From the NCBI GenBank assembly GCA_038501625.1, contig JAZAYU010000009.1, forward strand, positions 12,080,396 through 12,144,395: 64,000 nucleotides of DNA. The letters are read 5' to 3'. The stretch's first letter is position 1. Every line of letters begins with the position of its first letter. The notes beneath the pieces were generated by a model. The model was given only the letters and a program-made list of their open reading frames with translations. It ran no database searches and had not been told where the DNA came from. This document shows, in pieces, positions 1-9,900 of the stretch. The stretch comes from Corbicula japonica (Eukaryota > Mollusca > Bivalvia > Venerida > Cyrenidae). A program made the position numbers and the translations under genes.

Positions 1-650
1 AAGTTTTTCATACCCTGAAGAATGCAAAACAAAAATTGATTCAGTCCTTAACAGAAAAATTGGAATATCCTTTTCAAACTTTAATATCTTTTTTTAATAC
101 ACTTTAAAAAACATATTTGTCCAAGAAAATCCTGTTTATTATTTGCTATTACCAGCATACAGAAAAAGAACCAAACACCATGCAATCTAAAATGTACTTT
201 TACCCTTTCACTGTCATAAGGACAGCATATGCCGTCCCTATTATTTTCGGGGGTTTCTATGCTGACGTAGGCAGATCATTGAAATATTGACCAATAATCT
301 TATTGCTTTGGTTTTCACATGTAAATATAGTAATTACGTCGATATATCTATAAATAACCAGCCTCATTCTGACCTCGGTATTGGTAAATATAGAATATAT
401 ATATAGAAACAGCAAAAGCCATCCATACGGCAAATCCACAAATGTACATGTTGGAAATATTATGACAATCAAATCTGAGCAACTTATTCAATTCTCATGC
501 AGAAATATATAGGTTTTGTTGGGATATCTTGAAAAATAAAAAAGTTATTCATAAAATTTATAACGCACTGTAATTTCTTAGAAAACCCTCTGGCAAATAG
601 GTGAGCAATTAATCAATAACCCTCTGGCAGCGAAAGGGTTAATGGCATAC
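1..650. other. NDST intron, no feature seen
   Basis: AT-rich sequence downstream of NDST exon 4 on the minus strand. I see no exon or clear repeat. A stray AAAGGGTTAA at 633-642 resembles one end of the TTAA-type MITE. Confidence 0.6.
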
Positions 651-836
651 CATGATCCCACTGTGCAAAAATCCCCTGTGACCCCAGCTGGGGTACAGTC
701 GGGGATACTCCTCTGTGCTGGTCACCCTGATATCCCAGATTTGCTTCCAGGCTGTATACAGCGGCTCGTGTACCGGGAACACACCAGAGTGGTGAGGTGC
801 AACAGCATACTGGTGTAGTACGGGTATACCATGTTC
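651..836 (-). CDS. NDST: NDST coding exon 4
   Basis: 186 bases between an acceptor ending CTAG and donor GTATGC encode [18 protein letters not shown], then VYP-like [26 protein letters not shown] and FLHSGIM. Family knowledge places metal-binding histidines of the deacetylase in APHHSG. Phase 0 at both ends. The most open reading frame here is out of phase and is not the coding one. Confidence 0.93.
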
Positions 837-3800
837 CTAGCAACAGAAATATGTCATTATGTAGACTAGATATTTCATGAATATCAAGATTCTAAAAAGA
901 AATTATTAACTGTAAATTGTTGATAAATATCCCAAGAGATTATCTAAGCAGGATTAATTTTGATCTACATTACAAAAATGTATAGAAAAAACTACTCAGA
1001 TGATGAGCCAAAAATGTTGAAATCTTAGCTTAGGGAAAGTACTGCTCAATGACATCACAAAATTACTTAAACAACATGACATTTAACATAAAAAATATTA
1101 CAATAAAAATGCTTCTTTTGGCCAACAGAAAATCACCTAATTCATTACCATGCAATTCCACAAATAAATTCACTAATTATTTTTTGCGACTGTAGTTTAC
1201 TATCAACAGTCAGAGTGAGAGCACATGAACAAGCTTTATGTCATAACACTTAAAACAGGGAACCAGATCTTATTTTATGACAGCTGACGAGTCAGAATTG
1301 ATCTTATCCCAAAACTGACCAATCACCAGCTGAAGTAAGAAAACAGGACTCTTAGAGTAGTCTTACAGGGGTAATATTTGATATTTCTGACTTACTTTAG
1401 CAAACTGATAGTTGAGGCTCATACTTTTAAGAAGTTCATCTTCTGTAAACTTATGAGGTTGTTCATGACGCCACATGTGCGGAAACCAGTGAAAATGATC
1501 CTTGTACTCTACAAAGAAATATAGAGTTATATATTACTATAAGCCAATATTAAGTTATATTCTACAAACCAAATTAATATTGAGTTATATAAATATTTTA
1601 TCCCAAAGTTTTTAATCCAATATTATTTTAAAGCATATTTGATACCGAGGTGCATTATAACCCTTTCTCCATAGATACTCCTTTATTGCGTAGGTAAACA
1701 GTTTAGAACCAGATCAGCCAGCACATCTGTGCCATCTGATCAGGATCTAAACTGTTTGATTTTTTATTCATTAGGTTATTTCTGACCAAAATGCAACCAG
1801 TGCAGATCCTGATCAGAGGACATGGATGTGCCAGCTGATCTGGATCTAAACTGGTCGCACATGCATAAAAATGCATATTTATGGAGGAAAGGGTTAACTA
1901 AGGGTTTCAATACTGTAACAATGGTCAGATAAATCTACATATCATTAACATTCATACCAATCGGATGCACATTTCAGACAATGCTGGTTGATATTAGATT
2001 ATTGTTTTTCCCTCATGTCAACTAGCAATTCTTTCTATAATCTTAACTGGACCATTCATTTCCTTTGGCTCACTAATGTTTGATCTTTTTTTATCAGTAT
2101 AAGGTTTATCTATAGGGTTATGTAAATTTTCAAATTGCTCATTAAAATTTAATAAGTGTTGACCCTTTCCTTCATATATATGCATTTTTTACGCATGTGT
2201 GACTAGTGGAGATCCAGATCAGCCGGTACATCTGTGCCGTCTGATTAGGATCCGCACTGTCCTCTTTATGATTTGTTAGGTTATTTCTGACCCAAATGCA
2301 ACCAGTGCAGATTGTGATCAGGCGGCATGGATGCGCCAGCTGATCTGGATCTACACTGGTGGCACATGCGTAAAAATGTGTATATATGGAGGAAAGGGTT
2401 ATTATGAAACTCAGGCAACTTGTGATGAGTATTATATACTTACTAAGTAAAGTTTGATCCCCAAGATTCTCTTCCTCTGAGCCATGCTGGTAGTACCATC
2501 CAGAGAAGCCGAGCATGAAGTGGAACCCCTCAACCTGCTCCTGTAGTCGACCTTGAGCCTCCACCAGTGCCTGCAAATTACAGCCATTTAAACCCTTTCC
2601 TCCATAGACACACATTGATTATATGGGCAAACAGTGTAGATCCAGATCAGCCGGCACATCCGTGCCGTCTGATCAGGATCTGCACTGTTCACTTTTTGAT
2701 TGGTCAGATTATTCTGACCAACTTGCGACCAGTGCAGATCCTGATCAGACGCCACTGACGTGCCGGCTTATCTGGATCTACATTGGTCGCACATGTGTAA
2801 AAATGCGTATATATCGAGGGTTGCATGCAAGATTGTCTAACTACATTGAAATAAAGAAGGAGTTACGACAGTCTTGCATGCAACTCTCGATATGGAGGAA
2901 AGGGTTAAACTATATTTTACATCTACATAATTCTGTGAATCTGACTGAATTTCCCAAATGTACCAGGAACAATCTATTGGAATAAAAATTGAAAATGCAA
3001 ATTTCTGATTATTTCTTGTTTGATACCTATTTAAAGATTTTAAAATAAAATGAATTTAAACATGAATCAATTTAATTTATAATTTTCTGTTAATGTTAAA
3101 TATACAAATAAATTGTAGGACTGGTATGTGTTATCTTAATTGCCAATAAACTATGTTTGATACTGGTATTTTACAGATTTCGCGAAAAGCAACGGATCGC
3201 CAGTCATGTCTGGCAAAATTTGAAACAGTGCAGCAGTTTCTGAAGTCGTCAGTCTGACCGACTCGCAATTTTTTTCATTTTGGGAAGAAAAATCTTGGTG
3301 CAAACAGTATTTCCGGTATAATAACTGTGTGATGTGTCGACGGATTTGATTGGTTGTGCAGTGTCAGATTAATGAATCAAATTGCTTGAAACACAACTAA
3401 ATGGTCACTTCTGTTAACAAAACACACACAAAATGTGTGCAATGAAAAATTGAAAAATATTACTAGGCTGTAGTAGGCAAATATAAATGACTTACAACCA
3501 CATCCTCTGCTTTCATCCTGGTCCCCTGTGCTCCAACAAAGATGTCATCAATATCAATCTGTATGTACCGCTCGAGACTTAGACTCAGCTTGCCGTGTGA
3601 AAGGAAAGACATACTGTCCATCAGTATCAACGAATGTAACCAGAACGAGAAGTTGTGCCCTAAGAACACTCGCCATACACCATCATTTAATCCTTGATCT
3701 AAGAGCGCTGGATATACAGTTCTGTTAGTGTTTATCTCCAAGTTACCTTGCATGGAAGATATCTGTGTAGCAAAAGCTATTGGTTCATATGTTGAGTGAT

Positions 3801-4536
3801 TTGGATGGAACACTGCCCAACCCTCTACAGGAAAAGGTTCCGAAACTACCTCCCCTGGTTTAGTTATTCGCCACAACTTTGAAGCTCTATTAAGTTTGTA
3901 TTCTTGTAAAGCTACATTATATTGCACTGTGAAAGAAAAGTCTGGAACGTTTTCCATGAGTACTGCATTTTCGTCTGTAGGTTTCATAAAATATATAATA
4001 CCTACTTTATACTCACGGCAGTAATTGTCAATCAACTGCCTATTCCACGTAACAAGTGATAAATATAATTGCATGGATTCAAATATAATTACTCCAAACC
4101 TTCCTTTACCCAAATGAATTAAAGTTGGTAAATTATTTTCATCATCAACAATCTTATACAAATATCTTGCTGATTCCAAAGCAGCAGCAATGTTTTTGGC
4201 ATTTTTAGAAAACGGAGAATCCACCATCACAAGAACTTTTCGCCCTATTTTGAGGTTACCCTGAGTATCATGATTATTTGGCACAATGTTAAGTTTGTTT
4301 TTCTCCACCAAATTACATGTGGTGACCGGCGTTGGTGGTGAAGCACCCCGACTCTTCCCTTTGATGGTCCAATTACCATGGTGATAGTTCAGACCAAGGA
4401 ACGATATGAGAGCTATAAGTGAAATGATGACTATGGATCGGGTCAACGTACACCTTCTTTGACAGAAAAGTCGCTGCACCATTTTCTTCCAATGCTCCAA
4501 TTGGTGAGGAAGTTTTAGATACATTTTGCGACGCAT
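651..4536 (-). CDS. NDST: Heparan sulfate N-deacetylase/N-sulfotransferase, 5' part (4 coding exons, continues past left edge)
   Basis: Coding exons at 4536-3496, 2570-2444, 1508-1396 and 836-651 total 1467 bases (489 codons) and join in phase. The product is a Golgi type II membrane enzyme that removes N-acetyl groups from GlcNAc of heparan sulfate precursor and N-sulfates the freed amine. Visible are a basic N-terminal tail, one membrane anchor (about residues 34-49), the HSNSD region, the DIDDIFVG motif of the deacetylase, the WFPHMW block and the metal-site type segment YAVAPHHSG. All match the order of animal NDST proteins. The sulfotransferase domain must lie at lower coordinates outside the window. 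The start at 4536 is chosen because an in-frame TGA lies a few codons upstream. Which vertebrate paralogue (NDST1-4) is closest cannot be told; invertebrates often have a single gene. Confidence 0.95.
1396..1508 (-). CDS. NDST: NDST coding exon 3
   Basis: 113 bases between acceptor TTTGTAG and donor GTAAGTC encode [18 protein letters not shown] and end in LNYQFAK. The WFPHMW..H.QPH block is a hallmark of the NDST deacetylase region. Confidence 0.94.
1657..1897. mobile_element. piggyBac-like MITE, copy 1
   Basis: Begins ATAACCCTTTCTCC and ends GGAGGAAAGGGTTAA in an NDST intron. It contains the two internal hairpins of the family (GATCAGCCAGCACATC type, CTGATCWGGATC). One flank has lost the canonical TTAA. 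Confidence 0.85.
2158..2402. mobile_element. piggyBac-like MITE, copy 2
   Basis: About 245 bases, from GACCCTTTCCTTCAT to GGAGGAAAGGGTTA, with both internal hairpins. It lies 41 bases from the donor side of NDST exon 2. The TTAA is eroded at both ends. Confidence 0.85.
2444..2570 (-). CDS. NDST: NDST coding exon 2
   Basis: Acceptor TTTGCAG and donor GTAAGTATA bound 127 bases encoding [10 protein letters not shown] through [17 protein letters not shown] to DQTLL. This matches the LGFSGKFY-type segment of NDST. Phase 0 in, phase 1 out. Confidence 0.93.
2589..2908. mobile_element. piggyBac-like MITE, copy 3, interrupted
   Basis: Starts TTAAACCCTTTCCTCC and ends GGAGGAAAGGGTTAA. It is longer than its relatives because a 75-base hairpin sits inside its right arm at 2815-2889. 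It starts only about 17 bases upstream of the NDST exon 2 acceptor. Confidence 0.88.
2815..2889. mobile_element. 75-base hairpin element nested in MITE copy 3
   Basis: Arms CGAGGGTTGCATGCAAGA and the reverse of TCTTGCATGCAACTCTCG flank about 33 bases of loop. The surrounding bases (TATAT left, TATGG right) rejoin to the normal MITE arm, as expected for insertion at a TA. Confidence 0.75.
2909..3495. other. NDST intron, no feature seen
   Basis: AT-rich intron between NDST exons 1 and 2. The stretch at 3175-3350 is slightly richer in CpG. I recognise nothing in it. Confidence 0.5.
3496..4536 (-). CDS. NDST: NDST coding exon 1 (start, membrane anchor, HSNSD region)
   Basis: 347 codons starting [11 protein letters not shown] hydrophobic anchor follows ([17 protein letters not shown]). 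Conserved NDST blocks follow, such as [45 protein letters not shown] and finally [17 protein letters not shown]. The exon ends at donor GTT|GTAAGT in phase 0. The long single 5' exon is usual for NDST genes. Confidence 0.95.
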
Positions 4537-5416
4537 TGGCACAATGTTTGATAGAATTCACTCCTCTTTCTTCAAATAAGTCAGTCTTCTTTAAAAAGAC
4601 AATTACCTTCAGTCTTTCTATACAATTCACTTTCTGGCATATATTATAAAAAGATCATTGTGTTGAGCTGCCATTAAGATGATTAGGTCAAACATGTCAC
4701 TGCCAACTGGTCAAACTGTAAGACAGCTTAAAAATTTCTTGACAAAATGTTCCACCACTATCATTCTCCATGCTATCCTGAAATAAAAGAAAAACCTCAA
4801 TTATGTTGACATGACGAACACTGCATTAAAAACAGAACAAATAGACGGGTCACACGACTTACCGGAATCCACCAAAATTACCGGAATCCACGGAATCCAC
4901 TTTGANNNNNNNNNNNNNNNNNNNNNNNNNNNNNNNNNNNNNNNNNNNNNNNNNNNNNNNNNNNNNNNNNNNNNNNNNNNNNNNNNNNNNNNNNNNNNNN
5001 NNNNNNNNNNNNNNNNNNNNNNNNNNNNNNNNNNNNNNNNNNNNNNNNNNNNNNNNNNNNNNNNNNNNNNNNNNNNNNNNNNNNNNNNNNNNNNNNNNNN
5101 NNNNNNNNNNNNNNNNNNNNNNNNNNNNNNNNNNNNNNNNNNNNNNNNNNNNNNNNNNNNNNNNNNNNNNNNNNNNNNNNNNNNNNNNNNNNNNNNNNNN
5201 NNNNNNNNNNNNNNNNNNNNNNNNNNNNNNNNNNNNNNNNNNNNNNNNNNNNNNNNNNNNNNNNNNNNNNNNNNNNNNNNNNNNNNNNNNNNNNNNNNNN
5301 NNNNNNNNNNNNNNNNNNNNNNNNNNNNNNNNNNNNNNNNNNNNNNNNNNNNNNNNNNNNNNNNNNNNNNNNNNNNNNNNNNNNNNNNNNNNNNNNNNNN
5401 NNNNNACTGCTGCAAT

Positions 5417-5590
5417 TTAACTCTTTCCTCCATATATACGCATTTTTATGCATGTGCGACCAGTGTAGATCCAGATCAGCAGGTACATCCATGCCATCTG
5501 ATCAGGATCTGCACTGGTCGCATTTTGGTCAGAAATAACATAACGAATCAAAAAGCGAACAGTTTAGATCCTGATCAGATATTAAATCAT
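5417..5590. mobile_element. piggyBac-like MITE, copy 4, truncated
   Basis: Starts TTAACTCTTTCCTCC just after the N gap and includes the first hairpin. It stops in the second hairpin after CCTGATCAGA, so the right half is missing. Confidence 0.85.
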
Positions 5591-6235
5591 CATCAGGTAT
5601 GAAAAAAAAACTGTTTTTGAAAGCTGCTTTCCTCCAATGCAGGTTATCATACCAATTGTTAACACAACATGACCCCACTGCTGCATTCCTCCATTCTCAT
5701 CAGATCTTATTTCAGAATGTCACAAATTGTTTGCTCTATGAACTCTGCAGGTTTTCATTTAGACCAGATATTTACTGAAATTTCTCTTTCTTTGTAAGGA
5801 AATATGTGTTTAATATGTATCTTTTATGCTCTAATTCTTTTTTTAAGACAAGAATATACTAAGTATAATGTGCCTTAATGATTGACGATTCACTGCTCTT
5901 GTGACTGAACTAACTTCGGTTAGTTTTAAAGTGCAACCATTAAAACACTTGGGCTCAGCTGGTGTAAACTGGTAGCTGGCACTACACTGAGTTGTTCATA
6001 TCAATAAGTGCTGCCTGGAGGCAGGGCGGCAGGACATTGACAGTTTAAATTTGTCAGGCTGAATGGCTCCTGGCTTTCTTTTGGTTCAAAACCATTTGAG
6101 GATCAGTGGTTTATTTTGGATCAATGACTTCAATCGATCAATGCTTGACTGGCACTAAGCATGACCTGCGAAATGGAAGTACCCTGAAAAGTAAGAATCA
6201 AAATCAGTGAGTTTGTATATCACAACCAGAATTAA

Positions 6236-6478
6236 ACTAGAATGTGTCCTCTGACACTTCTGCAACAACAATTGTAATAACAAAGGGCCATAACTATGGA
6301 AAAAATGGCCGCAGGAAAAAACCCTTTCTTTATGATCACCTACACATTCTGCTTGATCATCTGTGCAAGTTTGAAAGAAATCCTAGATAGTTTAGGAGGA
6401 GTTAATGCCACAAGATTTAGAGGACGTACGTAAGGATGTATGGACAGACAGACAAGTGCAACTCTATATGTTCACTAT
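6236..6478 (+). mobile_element. HINE-like element H1, 3' truncated
   Basis: Begins ACTAGAATGTGTCCTCTGACAC (a 5' hairpin), then AAAGGGCCATAACT, GGAGGAGTTAATGCC and a GGACAGACAGACA motif. It matches the start of the elements at 26437 and 37107 but lacks their 3' GGGGGCATAAAA end. Confidence 0.75.
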
Positions 6479-6728
6479 AAGGAAAATAATACTTCAATCA
6501 CCTTACATTTTTTATCCTTTTTTTTGTTTTTACCTTTATAGTAGTGACAGTATCAACAAAATTGCAGAAATATCACTTTACTTTATACAATTAATGAATC
6601 AATGTCTGTTTATATGATAGTGATCTTTTATTACTAATTATACAAAGAAATTTAGTCTCTGATGATTTTCTCAATATTGTCTATTTTAAACCATGAGAGG
6701 ATTACCATTTGTTTCCGCTGCAAGCACC

Positions 6729-6908
6729 TCAAACATATTGTGTAAAGTCTTCCAACGTTTTTGGGGAACTAGGGGACTCTGGGTCTTGAGCTTTTTCATC
6801 AACAAGCGTGCTTTTGATTCTCCGAATTTTACGAAGTCTTTCAAGCCAATTGTTTGCAAAGGGATCCTGGGGCTGTGAGGCCTGACGCTGTAATACCATT
6901 GATGCTAG
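6729..6908 (-). CDS. TSC2: TSC2 last coding exon (window exon 35)
   Basis: [20 protein letters not shown] aligns with [20 protein letters not shown] of human. The protein ends EDFTQYV and stop TGA at 6731-6729 (human EDFTEFV). Confidence 0.96.
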   Translation of the reverse strand, partial: LASMVLQRQASQPQDPFANNWLERLRKIRRIKSTLVDEKAQDPESPSSPKTLEDFTQYV

Positions 6909-9900
6909 CTGCAAATACAGAAAAATATTTATCAGTCTGGTCAAATATTCCAGTTATGCACATATTTATATAGGCATTCAGGCACCAATAATTTAATTTC
7001 CAGAAACCTAAAGATTTATAATAAGCCAATCTTTACATTACAACATTCCTGTAATGAACAAGGTTTCTCTCTAAGTGGACTTCTTTAACCCTTTCCTCCA
7101 GATTTAAACACATTTTTACGCATATGCAACCAGTGTAGATCCAGATTAGCTGCTACATCAGTGCCATCTGATCAGGATCTGCACTAGTCACATTATAGTC
7201 AGAAATAACCTAATGAATCAAAAAGCGAACAGTGCAGATCCCGATCAGACGGCACAGATGTGCCAGCTGATCTGGATCTACACATTTTGCCCATGCATTA
7301 AAGGTGTGTCTATGGAGGAAAGAGTTAAATGAACAAGGTTTCTTTCTAAGTGGATTTTTTTTATCTATGCGGTGATGCTTGGAAATTTAGTAACTACTAT
7401 CAGAACAGTGAAGTCACTATGTATAATAAATGGTTATGCAGGATGTTCAAGGTCTAAATTTGTCTCAAAGCTGCATTTGTTCCCTGCAGAGGTACAGGTG
7501 AACTTTATACTTCTGTCATAGACAAACATTTCTGTTGCTGACATACATTAACAATAACACACCTGAAATTACCTAATATTATTTACCTGCAGAAACGAAC
7601 ACTGGCATGACTGATATCACATCCAGCCCCAACTATTTACTTACATTACAATGAATAGCTATCTGCCTGACAAGGGGTGCAAGGTTGGTATCTGAGATAA
7701 CTTTACAATCTGTGTGTCCCAGGATACCTGCTATATCTGAAATAAAAACACTTTCAATTCAGCAATTCGATAAAAATAATGGAGCAATGCACCGTCTTGA
7801 TTGTGTTACAAAGTCAACTTTTTGTGATACCGAGTAGACTTTATAGTCTTCATAGGCAGTCGAGAAACATAAACAAAGGTACCTTCATTTTGTCACAATT
7901 TCTCCCTTGTTGTTTTATGTTTTATGTACCTCATGGCTGTCCATGAATTTTCAAATATATTTAATACATGTAGCTCTAATTATAAATCAACATTTTTTCA
8001 TCAAAAACTGAAAAACATATACATGTACATTCAACTTTATGACATAGTTTACAACATTACTGTACTATTAAATTCATTTTCTGTAATGATGATTTGATAG
8101 ATATTTTGTCAGTGGTGTGATGAAGGTAAAAGCCATGCAAGGAGAAATATATATATATGACAACCCATAATCGGTTAAACTTACAGTTTAACCCTTTCAG
8201 GCTGTCAACCAGGTCATCTCCCAAATATAGGAAAAATATAGGAATATTTTTGCAACAAATATAGGAGTTTTTGGATGATTTTGAGGCAAAATATAGGAGT
8301 TTGGAACTGAAAATAGTTTTATTAACTAGCACTTATACAAATGATTTTCACTTGTGCATTTACTGTTTCTATAATAATCAATGTCCAAAATGTCTACTGT
8401 AAAAATGAAGGAAACCATTAACTATAACATCAGCACCATCAAGCACATCACCAGCATCTGAATGACCATTCAAACAAGGGGGAAATGCAGAAACCTCATT
8501 AAAGCCAGATTTTTCAGTTTTTGTTTGTCTTCTGTGATATATAGATAGTCTTCTATATATGCTTGTACAAAGCAACGACCCATCCACTCATAGTCAAATT
8601 GCTTTGTGTGTAAATATCTGGGTTACAATGTCCAAAAGGGTTCAGTCAAAAGTGACCCCAAGACCTTCCTTTGGACAAACTATTGAGAACCTGTAGGCAT
8701 TATATAATTATGTGCCCTTCACTATCCTAGAAGTTCGGAATAAATGATTTTTAACATGATTCCATTAATTTATTTAATCTGCATGGAACAGTAATACAGA
8801 CAAATAATTTAGTTAACCTTAATACAAAGAATATTGCTACAAGTTTCAAAAGAAATGATAAAAACTTATCAAGTTATAACCATGACTGAACTTTATTCAA
8901 ACTGCCATTAAATTTCTATGATAAAAGCAAAAATTTCAAAAGCCAAAGCTTTCTTGGGAATAGATGGATATTATACTTTTGATGATTTTGATGTTTAACG
9001 TCCTGCCCCGCTTCCTACGAGTAGCATTTATGGGTGTGGACGTACCAGCTTTCCATGTTGGAGGAAGACCCCAGGTGCCCCTCCGGGCAATTTTCAGGCT
9101 CGAGCAGGCACCTGGGTAGAACCACCAACGTTCTGCAAGCTAGCTGGTTAGCTTCCTCACGTGAAAGATCTTGACCCTGGTAGGTCTCAAACTCACAGCG
9201 GTGAAGAGCAAGTGATTCTCAGTTGGAAACCTTAACCACTCGGCCACGGACGCCCCTATATTATACCTTTCAGGTTCATTTAAGTTTAACAGTAATTTAA
9301 CTTTTATCCGTTAAGTGATTCTATAAGAAAAACCCAATAATTTTAGAAAACTATGCAAATATTTTACAGATTATCCTAATAAAATTTTTTAAAGTTATCT
9401 CAATTTATTGAACAAAAGTTGTTGCAAATTATCAAACAAATTGTTTTTATTACCTCCCTTTATTTGACTGCCTTATTGTTTTTGTAAAGAGACCTTCTTT
9501 TGCATACACTCTTTTCCAAAAGAGTTTTAAAACCCTCTTTTCCAACTTGAAAACTGACTACAAAATTCAGCTGAAGAATTCTTGTTCACAGTCAAGCATG
9601 TTGTTCCTGGGGGGTCCATCTAAGATTCTTGACATTTTAGACATCCACATACACCATACCAAATATAAGCCCTCTAGTCCTTGCAGTTGGTGAATAAAAT
9701 TCAATGATCTTTAACATTTTTTGCTTTGGTTGCAACTGCAACAAGAATTCTGCACGAAAGTGAAAATTTGTTTTTGTTAGGTAAGCCTTAATACAAGAAC
9801 ACTGCTACAAAGTTGTTAGATAATCGGATAAAAACTTAGTTAAATGCCACCCGCCAAGATTTTACCAATCTATGAGTTGACTTTTGTCCTTGAAAAATCC

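Larger units (their letters stand above)
4537..6728. other. Interval between NDST start and TSC2 stop, with N gap
   Basis: Holds the NDST 5' leader/upstream region and the TSC2 3' untranslated region, both on the minus strand. Bases 4906-5405 are N (exactly 500, a scaffold-gap convention). Short GGAATCCA repeats sit at 4863-4900, against the gap. No promoter motif can be defended. Confidence 0.7.

Noticed and set aside
613..843. 76-codon minus-strand protein
   Set aside because: It is a shadow frame of NDST exon 4; the true frame gives the conserved APHHSG block.
2172..2615. 147-codon minus-strand protein
   Set aside because: Only the central part (2444-2570) is an NDST exon. The rest reads through the donor into intron and a MITE.
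4801..5602. Long open frames across 4906-5405
   Set aside because: They are made of N characters and mean nothing.
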